Positions 35,141 to 43,425 of a DNA stretch of 64,000 bases are shown piece by piece (within the stretch, counting starts at the first letter, position 1; each line of letters begins with the position of its first letter). Source of the stretch: Neobacillus sp. FSL H8-0543 (lineage in GTDB: Bacteria > Bacillota > Bacilli > Bacillales > Cytobacillaceae). The stretch covers positions 1,242,501 through 1,306,500 of the forward strand of contig NZ_CP151943.1 in NCBI RefSeq assembly GCF_038592905.1, in the 5' to 3' direction. A program made the translations under genes and the position numbers. Under the pieces are notes generated by a model that ran no database searches, was not told the DNA's origin, and saw only the letters and a list, made by a program, of their open reading frames with translations.

Positions 35141-36082
35141 CTAATTTATAATAATTAAATCTTCATCCCTTTTGGCTAAACTACTTCTTCCGAATTTTAC
35201 TTTATTTGCAAAGTAATCTACTACAATGTTATCTATGTTTTGGTCAAATTTCCTTGCGAAATAATGATCCGTTTCCTCAATAGATTTTATATCTTCCCTT
35301 GTTAAGTCCTGAGGGGAATTTCGCTCACTTAGAGTTTCACCCCATTTTAAAAACATTAAGTTATTATGAACTACATCCGTTTTATAGTGTGAATTCATAA
35401 TCAATGTATGAAAAAAGCTTTCATCTGGTACTAAAGTATTTTCGAAAAATTTATAATACCATTCATTTTTTTCTAAAAACTCTATAATGTACTTTGCAAC
35501 CTCAAATGGTATAGAAAACCACTGTGAACCTTTATAGAACGAATAATCTTTAGGCCATTTGTTTTTGTTAGGAGAAATATTTATTCCCTTACTATAAAAT
35601 CTGAGAAGTATTCTTCTATAAACCCTTATCGGGTGAACTGCAGTATACCTTCTCCGTGTTACTTTTGGCCAATTAATCTTCATAAACCCTAAGGTTTCCT
35701 CACTCATTTTTCTAAAATTCATAAACACTTTATCTTTGTTAATCAATAAAAAATCCTTAAAACCATCTTTAACCAGCAAATCTTGACCGCTTCTTAAACA
35801 AACAAAATCATAATTGTTATTAGAAGCTAATACTTCTTTCAACAACAGAATAGTGGTATCTACCTGACTTATGTCACCCCATTCACAGACGATACTTTGT
35901 TGTAAAACTTTAACATTAGGGCTTTTTACTATTTTTTCAATATAATTTCCATAATTTCTTTTATCAATATGAATAAATACATCTGCTTGACCGTCAGAAA
36001 TAAGTTGATTTATAAACTTATTCACTTGATCCGGATTTTTATGGATTTGTAAAATAAAAGCGGTACGCGGAGTAGAATTCAT
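35141..36082 (-). CDS. GT14 (core-2/I-branching-like) glycosyltransferase
   Basis: A 313-residue glycosyltransferase with motifs of the core-2/I-branching beta-1,6-GlcNAc/xylosyltransferase family: TAFILQIHKNPDQVNKF, ADVFIHIDKRN, RSGQDLLVK, KGSQWFSIP, and VPDESFFHTLIM. GT14 members transfer GlcNAc or xylose from UDP-sugars. It is soluble, so it acts in the cytoplasm. It is just downstream of the lasso exporter gene (185 bases) and could decorate the polysaccharide, or possibly the peptide; that is open. Confidence 0.85.
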   Translation of the reverse strand: MNSTPRTAFILQIHKNPDQVNKFINQLISDGQADVFIHIDKRNYGNYIEKIVKSPNVKVLQQSIVCEWGDISQVDTTILLLKEVLASNNNYDFVCLRSGQDLLVKDGFKDFLLINKDKVFMNFRKMSEETLGFMKINWPKVTRRRYTAVHPIRVYRRILLRFYSKGINISPNKNKWPKDYSFYKGSQWFSIPFEVAKYIIEFLEKNEWYYKFFENTLVPDESFFHTLIMNSHYKTDVVHNNLMFLKWGETLSERNSPQDLTREDIKSIEETDHYFARKFDQNIDNIVVDYFANKVKFGRSSLAKRDEDLIIIN

Positions 36083-36267
36083 TTTCTTATCCCCTTTTTA
36101 AAAATAGCTGTTATTTCATTTAATGGACGAAATAACACTAAAAATCGAATGCCGCGGTAACCAATCTAGACTAATATTAGGATTATTCTAAAGAACACTT
36201 TAATTAATTTTAGTTCTCTATAACGAACAAGTCAATATCTTTCTTTACTATTAACGATTAGATACTT

Positions 36268-38067
36268 CTATAAATGGCTAGCATCCATTTGTCTTCTTAA
36301 TATATTACTAAACATTCCTTGTTTTTCTTGAGCTAGTTGATTAAATTCACCCTTTTGAATAACTTTCCCTTGGTCAAGTACAATTACTTGGTCGGCATTA
36401 CGAATTGTTGATAACCGATGAGCAATAACAATGATTGTCATTTTCCCTTTTAACCTGTCTAATGCCTCTTGTATCTTTGATTCATTTTCTGTGTCTAATG
36501 CGCTAGTTGCTTCGTCTAATACTAGTATCGATGGATTCCGTAATATTGCTCGTGCAAGAACCACCCGCTGGCGTTCTCCGCCTGACAATTTTATGCCCCT
36601 ATCACCAATCAGTGTGTCAAGTCCTTGGGGAAGTTTTCTCACAAATTCTGCTGCCGAAGAGAAATCAAGTGCTTCCCACAGTTGATCATCACTTGCATTT
36701 TCACAAATTAATAATAGATTCTCTCTGATACTTGTATTAAAAAGGAAAGGGTCTTGTGGGACATAACTAATGGAACGTCTTAAAGATAAAAGGTTTTTTC
36801 CCGTCAGAGCAATATCGTCTAATAATACTTCTCCTTTTTCTGGATTGTTTAGCCCCATTATCAAGTCGATTAATGTGCTTTTTCCTGCACCAGACCTCCC
36901 CACAACAGCTGTCATTTGATTAGTAGGAATGATCAGATTAACATCCTGTAAAGCAAAAGTCTGTTTATTTTGGTTATAGCGAAAATATACATGTCTACAT
37001 TCGATACCTTTTTTAATATGAATGGGTTCTACATTTTGGTTAACTTCCATTTCAAATTCTTTGGCGCCCTTACATTCATTTTGCAAGGCAATAACAGCTT
37101 TAAAGGCTGGAAGTGTTGTAGCAATTTGTTCCATTGAAGATTGAATACCTGAAACTCTTGGCCACAATCTAGAAAAAATGATAATGATCAACATTAATTG
37201 ACCAGACTGTGCATTATATTTGTTTACAGCAATAAAAATAAAGGCAGCAATTAATATTGCTGATGCGATTTTATAATAGAATTGTGATTTTGTTCTCATC
37301 ATTGTATATTCAACTTGTTCATCCTGCATTCGTTTAGTCACAGACTGGTACCAAACCATTCTAGACTCCTCTAATGTATTGCTTTTTATATCTTTTATCC
37401 CATTTATCTGATCAGTAATTCCTGCGAGGTAACTTTTTCCTAATTCAAAATTTCTGTTTCCCAATACTAGCGATCTTCTAAGGAATTTACGATTAAAAAA
37501 GATTAGTACTAACCCACAGAGTAATACAAAGATTGTTATATTAGGTGAAAGGAGGAAGGCAAGAGTAATTTGTATGCATGTAAAAATAAGAGAAGTAATA
37601 AATTGTAAAAAGGAGTGTGTCCCTGCGCTAGCACGAGCAATTTCTGATGTTAATAAATTTATTAAATCTGACTTTCTATTTTTTATAAAGAAATCCCAAT
37701 TTGAATAAAGTAACAAACCGTAAGTTTCTAGTCTCATATATCGGAAAAAACCATGCTGAATAATTGCATTTCGAATGGTTATTTGGCGTTGTAAAAGATT
37801 TTGACAAATAACGATAAAGACATAGATACTTAAGATTATTGGCAAACCCACTGCGCTGGGAAAGTCCTGCAGAAATCCAAATATTTCAAAAATAAGCGTT
37901 TGACCTGTATCAACTTTCACAATACCACTCATACTTATCATAGGTATTAATAATAAAATTCCGATTCCTTCTAGCAAACTAATGAATACCATCGCAAGAA
38001 GATTGATATACATTTTTTTCCCTGCATACAAATGTATTTGCTTTAAAAAATAAAAGACGTGTTTCAC
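36268..38067 (-). CDS. Lasso peptide ABC exporter (LasD-type)
   Basis: A 599-residue fused ABC exporter. Six transmembrane helices lie in residues about 20-310. The ATPase domain has Walker A VVGRSGAGKST, signature KLSGGERQRVV, Walker B ILVLDEATSALD and switch IAHRLST. No peptidase C39 domain is present, as expected for lasso clusters where the B2 protease cleaves the leader. It overlaps the B2 gene by 4 bases (ATGA). It probably exports both mature peptides and confers immunity. Confidence 0.93.
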   Translation of the reverse strand: MKHVFYFLKQIHLYAGKKMYINLLAMVFISLLEGIGILLLIPMISMSGIVKVDTGQTLIFEIFGFLQDFPSAVGLPIILSIYVFIVICQNLLQRQITIRNAIIQHGFFRYMRLETYGLLLYSNWDFFIKNRKSDLINLLTSEIARASAGTHSFLQFITSLIFTCIQITLAFLLSPNITIFVLLCGLVLIFFNRKFLRRSLVLGNRNFELGKSYLAGITDQINGIKDIKSNTLEESRMVWYQSVTKRMQDEQVEYTMMRTKSQFYYKIASAILIAAFIFIAVNKYNAQSGQLMLIIIIFSRLWPRVSGIQSSMEQIATTLPAFKAVIALQNECKGAKEFEMEVNQNVEPIHIKKGIECRHVYFRYNQNKQTFALQDVNLIIPTNQMTAVVGRSGAGKSTLIDLIMGLNNPEKGEVLLDDIALTGKNLLSLRRSISYVPQDPFLFNTSIRENLLLICENASDDQLWEALDFSSAAEFVRKLPQGLDTLIGDRGIKLSGGERQRVVLARAILRNPSILVLDEATSALDTENESKIQEALDRLKGKMTIIVIAHRLSTIRNADQVIVLDQGKVIQKGEFNQLAQEKQGMFSNILRRQMDASHL

Positions 38068-38540
38068 TTTTTATCCTCCTGAGGTAAATCAACCTTCTTA
38101 GCAAACCTTCCAACTACTGTGAATTTTTCTATTCCTTCAGAGCCTGAAACGTAAAATAGACCACTACGCAGCCAAGCATGAGCAACCATTTTTCCTGCTT
38201 CATCTCTTGCAGTTCCTAGATAAAGAGTACTTTCAATCTTTCGCCTTTCTAACATTTTCATGCCAGCAATCGCTTTTACAAGGCATTGACTTTCCCAAAA
38301 GGTGTAAAGACTCATGATATGAATAGAACTGGAAATAACCTTTAAAACTTCACTGTTACTTTTATCTACATAATAAGGGGTTTCATCCATGTGGGTACCT
38401 AAAACGGGAGCAATCTTACTAAAAGGAAATAACTTCAATATTCGGGCCCACCCCAGAAAGATAAAGGCCTCTATCATTATTTTTTTTGTTGGCAAATTCA
38501 AAAATAGAAATCTCCTAATCTTGCGTAAAATCAGTATCAT
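38064..38540 (-). CDS. Lasso peptide leader protease B2 (transglutaminase-like)
   Basis: A 158-residue McjB C-domain-like protein. The catalytic Cys86 is in WESQCLVKAIAG and His121 in MVAHAWLRSG. The length matches stand-alone B2 proteins of Bacillales paeninodin-type clusters. It cleaves the leader after the -1 residue, guided by the RRE protein encoded just upstream. The third catalytic residue is not obvious (VSGSEG). Its stop overlaps the exporter start. Confidence 0.9.
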   Translation of the reverse strand: MILILRKIRRFLFLNLPTKKIMIEAFIFLGWARILKLFPFSKIAPVLGTHMDETPYYVDKSNSEVLKVISSSIHIMSLYTFWESQCLVKAIAGMKMLERRKIESTLYLGTARDEAGKMVAHAWLRSGLFYVSGSEGIEKFTVVGRFAKKVDLPQEDKK

Positions 38541-38551
38541 TATCTTTCCCC

Positions 38552-38842
38552 TTATCGTTTTTCGATTAATCCTTCATTAAAAAGATGTTCCAAAAATAGT
38601 ATCACTTGCTGCTGACATAAAGATTCTTCAACTTGATAATTAGAGGTTAATAAATCAACTATTTTTGTTATGATAATTGGCGACTTAATTAATTCCCATA
38701 TTTCTCCTCCTATTTCACCCAAATTATAATATTTACCATTAACAACACTTAACATTACCTTTTCCCCACCCATATCGCTTACAATATTTCCTCCTCCCTG
38801 AACAACAGTATTTTCTAACAAAATCCTTGAATTGGTAACCAT
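38552..38842 (-). CDS. Lasso RRE protein B1 (PqqD family)
   Basis: A 96-residue winged-helix RiPP recognition element of the PqqD type: beta strands ILLENTVV and EKVMLSVVNGKYYNL, then helices LGEIGGEIWELI and a second helix bundle to the C-terminus. Such B1 proteins bind the leader peptide and deliver it to B2. The gene sits 2 bases after the kinase stop and just before B2, the standard order in paeninodin-like clusters. The leader motif KPVLEVLD in both precursors is a plausible binding site. Confidence 0.93.
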   Translation of the reverse strand: MVTNSRILLENTVVQGGGNIVSDMGGEKVMLSVVNGKYYNLGEIGGEIWELIKSPIIITKIVDLLTSNYQVEESLCQQQVILFLEHLFNEGLIEKR

Positions 38843-38844
38843 CC

Positions 38845-39771
38845 TTATTCCCCCTCATTTAATTTAGACAAAATTAATGTAGTTAAATCATTTGCAGTGA
38901 ATTGCGAAATAGGACGCTGTATTTGATTAAACTTAATTTTGCTTACTAAATTAGCTGTAAATGAAAAATGCCATTCTAATAGTCCAGAGGGTGCTAGTAG
39001 AAAATTTCGATACGTATGATGAAAAAGAGTATTCAAACGTTCAAGACTTTTTATAGGCTGAATTTCTATCCTCTTATTTTCTGTTTTTACTAGCTCAAAC
39101 ACCCCAGAAAGTGGTAATTGTTTGCTAACAAATTGAGAATGAACGGGTACCGCAAACTTAGTCACTCGATCTACAATGGGACGTAAATGATCTGATTCTA
39201 ATCCGAATGCTTGCAAACTTTCCTGCCAGAGTTTTTGTTGTGGATATGCAGGTGTCACAATTGGTATGTTCGCTTCAGTAAAAGAAACAGGTATTATATC
39301 ATCACTAATGAGTTGATGTCCTCTATTTAAAAAAGCTGAAGCAAGAGTTGATTTTCCAGCACCTGAATCGCCAATTATCGCATATGCTTTTCCATTAATT
39401 TCTATCGCACTACCATGTAACGGCAGAACTTTTCTTTGCATTAAAAGAGCTCCCATACAAGTTCCGAGTAAATATAGACGAACTTGATCCTCGTTTGAGC
39501 CCTCCATAGAAGAAACAATAACCCTATTACCATCTTGAATGGAGTAGATAGCCAGATTAGGAATATGAAACAGGATTAAGTTCTCATTTATAACAAAATA
39601 CCTGTTAGGTTCCGCTAATTTAGCCCATATCTCTGACAAATCTGCTTTCTCGAAAACAATATCTACTTGGGATTCCCTACTACTAATTTTAGGTAATTCT
39701 GGTAGTAGGATATCACTTAAAATTTGAAACCCAAATCCTTTGTATACTACTTTTTGAACAGTTTGCAGCAT
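38845..39771 (-). CDS. Lasso peptide kinase (HPr kinase-like)
   Basis: A 308-residue kinase of the HPrK fold. HG (119-120), the P-loop IIGDSGAGKST (133-142) and QLISDD (about 154-158) mark the active site. Homologues in paeninodin-type clusters (PadeK, ThcoK) phosphorylate the C-terminal Ser of the lasso precursor. Both precursors in this cluster end in Asp-Ser, so both may be phosphorylated. The gene follows precursor 1 behind a hairpin and precedes B1. GGAGG lies just before the ATG. This is HPr-like, not the sugar regulator HprK itself. Confidence 0.92.
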   Translation of the reverse strand: MLQTVQKVVYKGFGFQILSDILLPELPKISSRESQVDIVFEKADLSEIWAKLAEPNRYFVINENLILFHIPNLAIYSIQDGNRVIVSSMEGSNEDQVRLYLLGTCMGALLMQRKVLPLHGSAIEINGKAYAIIGDSGAGKSTLASAFLNRGHQLISDDIIPVSFTEANIPIVTPAYPQQKLWQESLQAFGLESDHLRPIVDRVTKFAVPVHSQFVSKQLPLSGVFELVKTENKRIEIQPIKSLERLNTLFHHTYRNFLLAPSGLLEWHFSFTANLVSKIKFNQIQRPISQFTANDLTTLILSKLNEGE

Positions 39772-39795
39772 ATTCCCTCCAATTAATAAAGAATA

Positions 39796-39835
39796 TTATG
39801 CCCTTATCCTTTTTAACGAAAGGATAAGGGCATAA
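39796..39835 (-). terminator. Stem-loop behind precursor gene 1
   Basis: Perfect 17-base arms (39796-39812 and 39819-39835) around loop ttaacg; core gcccttatcc/ggataagggc. It lies 24 bases after the precursor 1 stop. No long T-tract follows, so it may be a partial terminator or mRNA stabiliser that raises precursor mRNA over the downstream enzymes. Confidence 0.7.
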
Positions 39836-39858
39836 AAACATATAGTGAGTACTTCAGC

Positions 39859-40014
39859 TTAGCTATCAAGACAACTGGCATTCGATCTTCCATCATGTGT
39901 TTCTTCTTTTCCATCTGACACATCAAAACAATCAGCATTGGCATTTCCTGGGCCATTCATAGTCATGCTTATGTCCAGTACCTCTAACACTGGTTTTTTC
40001 CATTCTTTATTCAA
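39859..40014 (-). CDS. Lasso peptide precursor 1 (paeninodin-like, atypical core)
   Basis: A 51-residue peptide from a TTG start with AAGGAGGTGA 4 bases upstream. Leader: MNKEWKKPVLEVLDISMTM, with the Thr at -2 that lasso proteases require. Predicted core: 32 residues starting NGPGNANAD, so Asn1 and Asp9 would make a 9-residue ring. It continues CFDVSDGKEETHDGRSNA, then SCLDS. The core is long for the family, begins with Asn (usually Gly, Ala, Ser or Cys) and has two Cys (core positions 10 and 29), which could form a disulfide. It ends in Asp-Ser, the phosphorylation site type of paeninodin. It follows cyclase 1. Confidence 0.85.
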   Translation of the reverse strand: MNKEWKKPVLEVLDISMTMNGPGNANADCFDVSDGKEETHDGRSNASCLDS

Positions 40015-40029
40015 AACTTCACCTCCTTT

Positions 40030-41991
40030 TTAAAGGTTTTTAATAAAGCGATACACTATTAGACAACGTGTTAAAATTTTAAATTCATCTAAAAAAACGT
40101 ATTCTGGGCGGGGTTCCCCCTCTATTTTCGATATTGCCTTATTTATTACTTCAGTGTTAAGTAATTCGGAAACTATCGGGTCTCTGCTAATTTCTTTTAG
40201 TTCTTTAATAAATACGGTCCAGCTTGAAGACATACGATGAATCACATCAGCACCTTGAATACCACGAGTTCTTTGATTTTGTCTAACTTTATCTGGGAGA
40301 AGGTTTTCAGTTGCCCTTCGAATAAACGACCGTTCCATTCCGCCTTGGACATATTGTTCTTCTGGTAAAGCCAAACAAAACCGTATGACACGTAAGTCGT
40401 TTGTTGGATCACGATCCCACAATCCATAGCGTAATGATAACTTTGTTATTGCAGTCCCACTCTTATTCCAAAAGTATGGCTGTTCATAATGTTTTTTTCT
40501 ATAGTTATTAAGATTACCCGTTGCAATATTCCCTCCACTTATGTCCATCCCATAATCTTGGAGCTTTTGAAAAACCTTTGTCTTGTGAGCAAATAATGGG
40601 TTTATTAACATAGGAAACTGATAGTTATCCACTTTTTGCTTTTCAAACATCCCATGAATATTGGGAAATGCCTTTCTCACAACTAAAGGAATCATGACCG
40701 ACTTTCCAGTCCTATAGTGCCTGCAATAATCATCCAATTCCTTATATAGTCGTATCCATCTTAACTTTTTTAAAAGTGTACAGTAATAATTGATGGTTAA
40801 ACTCCATGAACCCCATGAAATGGAATGATTGCCTCTTGCCCCATTTAACAGTACTTTTACTCCCTGCTGATTTGCCTCTTCAAAGATTCCTTTTAGCCAA
40901 AAAGTATTTTCAAAAAATTTATAGGGCATTTCCATTAGTTCAAGGAAGTCATTTACTTCAGATAAGGAATTCTTGCCTCCGAAGTTAAGATAGTGATCTT
41001 TTATATTTATATTTCCTACATGATTTACAGTCTCTTTAATATATGGGCGCTCATCTGCAATATAATAATTTGGTGTCCAATCGATAAAATTATCTTCTGG
41101 TACATAGCTATATGTATGTAATTTTTTATTTCGCTTACTAAGTTCTTTTGCAGCAAAACTAACAACTGTGCCTGAATCCAACCCTCCGCTCAAATGAGAA
41201 CCTACATTACCATACGTTCGTATTCTTGCTGTCACAGCTGTATTGAAAACTTCATGAAATGCCTCTACATATTCTAAATTTGAATTGAATTTTAACTTTC
41301 CATCAGTAACCACACTTCCATATTTCGAAACTGATACCCTTCCATTTGCAACTGAAATTGAATGACAAGGAGGAAGCTGGTGAATATTCTTATACACAGT
41401 TAAAGACATATCCACAGCCTCTACCATTGTTGGAATAGCCAGGAACTCTGCTATCCATTGTTCATTTAGTTTTTTTTCAACAAATGGTAATTTATGTAGT
41501 GGGTCTATTGTTGTGCAAAAAGCTAATTTATCCTTATTTCTGTAGTAATAAAGGGTCCTTGAACCTGAGAAGTCTCTCGAACCAAATAGCCTGCGATTAC
41601 GTACATCCCAAATCATAAAGGCAAAATCTCCGATTAAGTATTTGGGAGCATCTTCACCCCACTTACAGTAAGCAAGTAAAATCAACTTACTATCCGGCAT
41701 GTTTTTTCTTTGTCCGTTACTAACCTGTAATCTTCCAAAAAGTTCATCCCTATTATCTATTATTGCATCTGCCGTAATAACTAATTGTTTTTCAGAATCA
41801 AAGTAAGGTAAGTGCTCTCCAATTGACTCTGGAGTGATCCATTGCCCATGACATCCCATAAAGATATTTTCTCGACTCCATGTTTGAATAGAATCAGAAG
41901 GATAATGCTGTAAGGCATCCATTAATATTTTTCCATGCTCAACTTTTACAGGATGTTCATTAAAATGTAAAATACCAGTTATTGCACTCAT
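40030..41991 (-). CDS. Lasso cyclase 1 (asparagine synthetase-like)
   Basis: A 653-residue AsnB-fold lactam synthetase. The N-terminal glutaminase-like domain (1-210) starts Met-Ser-Ala, so the Cys2 of true asparagine synthetases is missing. The ATP pyrophosphatase domain has the PP-loop SHLSGGLDSGTVVSF (about 265-280). It adenylates the ring Asp/Glu of the precursor and joins it to the N-terminal amine. GGGAGG lies 6 bases before the ATG. The precursor 1 gene begins 15 bases after its stop, so the pair is a module. Confidence 0.93.
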   Translation of the reverse strand: MSAITGILHFNEHPVKVEHGKILMDALQHYPSDSIQTWSRENIFMGCHGQWITPESIGEHLPYFDSEKQLVITADAIIDNRDELFGRLQVSNGQRKNMPDSKLILLAYCKWGEDAPKYLIGDFAFMIWDVRNRRLFGSRDFSGSRTLYYYRNKDKLAFCTTIDPLHKLPFVEKKLNEQWIAEFLAIPTMVEAVDMSLTVYKNIHQLPPCHSISVANGRVSVSKYGSVVTDGKLKFNSNLEYVEAFHEVFNTAVTARIRTYGNVGSHLSGGLDSGTVVSFAAKELSKRNKKLHTYSYVPEDNFIDWTPNYYIADERPYIKETVNHVGNINIKDHYLNFGGKNSLSEVNDFLELMEMPYKFFENTFWLKGIFEEANQQGVKVLLNGARGNHSISWGSWSLTINYYCTLLKKLRWIRLYKELDDYCRHYRTGKSVMIPLVVRKAFPNIHGMFEKQKVDNYQFPMLINPLFAHKTKVFQKLQDYGMDISGGNIATGNLNNYRKKHYEQPYFWNKSGTAITKLSLRYGLWDRDPTNDLRVIRFCLALPEEQYVQGGMERSFIRRATENLLPDKVRQNQRTRGIQGADVIHRMSSSWTVFIKELKEISRDPIVSELLNTEVINKAISKIEGEPRPEYVFLDEFKILTRCLIVYRFIKNL

Positions 41992-42118
41992 TATGACCTC
42001 CCGTAAATGTCAAGTTAGTTTAGCTTGAAGGTTAAAATTTTCGTTCTTTATTAAGAACAGATATTTATATAAAAGTTACCACTATTTCTTTTGACTGTCA
42101 AATACTTAATTTAGAAGA

Positions 42119-43099
42119 TTATTTCTTTTCTCTTAATGTTAACAAGTTAATTTCAGGGGTGTTAAACAACCTAAATTTTAGAAGCGATATTGCATCACTA
42201 CTACCTAATCCTGTACTCACGTATTGTTTGATTTCCTTGTATTCCCATAACCCTTTGACCCTATCCTGGGGTGGGAACAGCCCATCCCTGGCATACCATC
42301 CTTCTGGTATAAAAAGTGCACCTATAAATGGGATCCGAATTTGGCCTCCATGGTAATGACCAGCTAAGATTAAATCGTAATCTTTAACTATATTATTTGA
42401 ATTTGACATTAAGTAGTTCAACCTTGCATCAACAACAGGATAGTGAGTTAATCCAATTAAAACATTTAATTCATTCTTTTGTTCAATTGCAGATAGCTCT
42501 TGAAATAATCGTATCTGATGATTTGAATATTCATTAGAGGCATCCTCTGCTTTTAGGTCCTGTTCAATTGACGCTAATGACTTATCTCCAGTTTGAATAG
42601 AAAAATCAACATCAACGAAATGTACCTTTGATAAACCTTTTTGGATCGTATTAACAGATTCAAGTAACAACACGCCACTTTGCTCCATTCCAGAAATAAA
42701 GTCTGTATCCTTATACAGCTTTTTATTATTTAAACTATATTCATCAGGATCAGTATTACCAGGAACAAACAAAGCCTTTTCTTTGTTATCGATTCCCTCC
42801 AACAAAGTATAAAATGGTTTATAATTAGTACTTTTGTTACTTTTTAACATATCACCAGTAAACACAATTACATCATATGAGATTGAATTTATCTTCTCAA
42901 TCAGTCTATCTTGATTTTTGCCAAACTCCTTTTCATGTAAATCTGTAACTTGAAGAATGGTAAATCCATCTATTTCGTCCGGCAAGTTTTCGATTTCAAT
43001 TTCTTGCTCAACGATGATGATTCGGTTATTGTCGATTATTGTATATACTATTAAAAATAGGGAAAAGATAATTAGCAGTTTTCCTATTATTTTTCTCAT
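42119..43099 (-). CDS. Metallophosphoesterase with altered GNHD motif
   Basis: A 326-residue membrane-anchored calcineurin-like phosphoesterase: one N-terminal hydrophobic helix (8-22), then motifs VTDLHEKEFG, FTGDML, VPGNTDPDEY, THYPV and LAGHYHGGQIRIPF. The third motif is normally GNH(D/E); here it is GNTD, so the catalytic His is replaced by Thr. It resembles the YkuE/YaeI class acting on lipids or phosphates outside the membrane. It lies between the two lasso modules, so a role in removing or sensing peptide phosphate is possible but unproven. Confidence 0.85.
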   Translation of the reverse strand: MRKIIGKLLIIFSLFLIVYTIIDNNRIIIVEQEIEIENLPDEIDGFTILQVTDLHEKEFGKNQDRLIEKINSISYDVIVFTGDMLKSNKSTNYKPFYTLLEGIDNKEKALFVPGNTDPDEYSLNNKKLYKDTDFISGMEQSGVLLLESVNTIQKGLSKVHFVDVDFSIQTGDKSLASIEQDLKAEDASNEYSNHQIRLFQELSAIEQKNELNVLIGLTHYPVVDARLNYLMSNSNNIVKDYDLILAGHYHGGQIRIPFIGALFIPEGWYARDGLFPPQDRVKGLWEYKEIKQYVSTGLGSSDAISLLKFRLFNTPEINLLTLREKK

Positions 43100-43173
43100 G
43101 TTTCCCTCTCCATAAAAAAATCCACAAACTAAGAATTCGATAAATTTTATTCAATCGGTCATTAGAATACGAC

Positions 43174-43209
43174 TAAAAAAACACCTCTAAATCCAACGAT
43201 TTGGAGGTG
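43174..43209 (-). terminator. Intrinsic terminator behind precursor gene 2
   Basis: CACCTCTAAATC (43182-43193) pairs with GATTTGGAGGTG (43198-43209) with one wobble, loop caac, followed on the minus strand by seven Ts. It lies 58 bases after the precursor 2 stop. Confidence 0.88.
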
Positions 43210-43267
43210 CTATTAATTTTAACATTCATGAAATATAGCTATTGGATCCTAAAGCTGGTCTTTTATT

Positions 43268-43411
43268 CTAACTATCAGTACCCCAAGTTAAGTCTTTCCA
43301 ACGGGTATTCTCTGGAAATGAAGCGTCAGTAAAATCACCCTGTTCAGTACTAGCCATCGTCATATTAACATCAAGAACTTCTAAAACTGGGTTTTGCCAT
43401 TCCTTCTTCAC
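43268..43411 (-). CDS. Lasso peptide precursor 2 (paeninodin-like leader, unusual core)
   Basis: A 47-residue peptide from a GTG start; AGGAGGTGA lies 4 bases upstream (an ATG just before is followed at once by TGA). Leader: MKKEWQNPVLEVLDVNMTM, nearly the same as precursor 1, with Thr at -2. Predicted core: 28 residues, ASTEQGDFTD, then ASFPENTRWKDLTWGTDS. Ala1 is a normal lasso N-terminus, but positions 8 and 9 are Phe and Thr. The only Asp or Glu in the 7-9 window is Asp7, giving a 7-residue ring, which is small. The C-terminal Asp-Ser fits the kinase. It directly follows cyclase 2. Confidence 0.85.
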   Translation of the reverse strand: MKKEWQNPVLEVLDVNMTMASTEQGDFTDASFPENTRWKDLTWGTDS

Positions 43412-43425
43412 ATTCTCACCTCCTT

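Noticed and set aside
38845..39771. Housekeeping HPr kinase HprK
   Set aside because: No HPr-type neighbour, altered N-terminus, and position in the lasso cluster; the peptide-kinase role fits better.
39859..43411. Lanthipeptide or sactipeptide reading of the small genes
   Set aside because: No LanM/LanBC or radical-SAM gene nearby; asparagine-synthetase-like cyclases, RRE and B2 define a lasso system.
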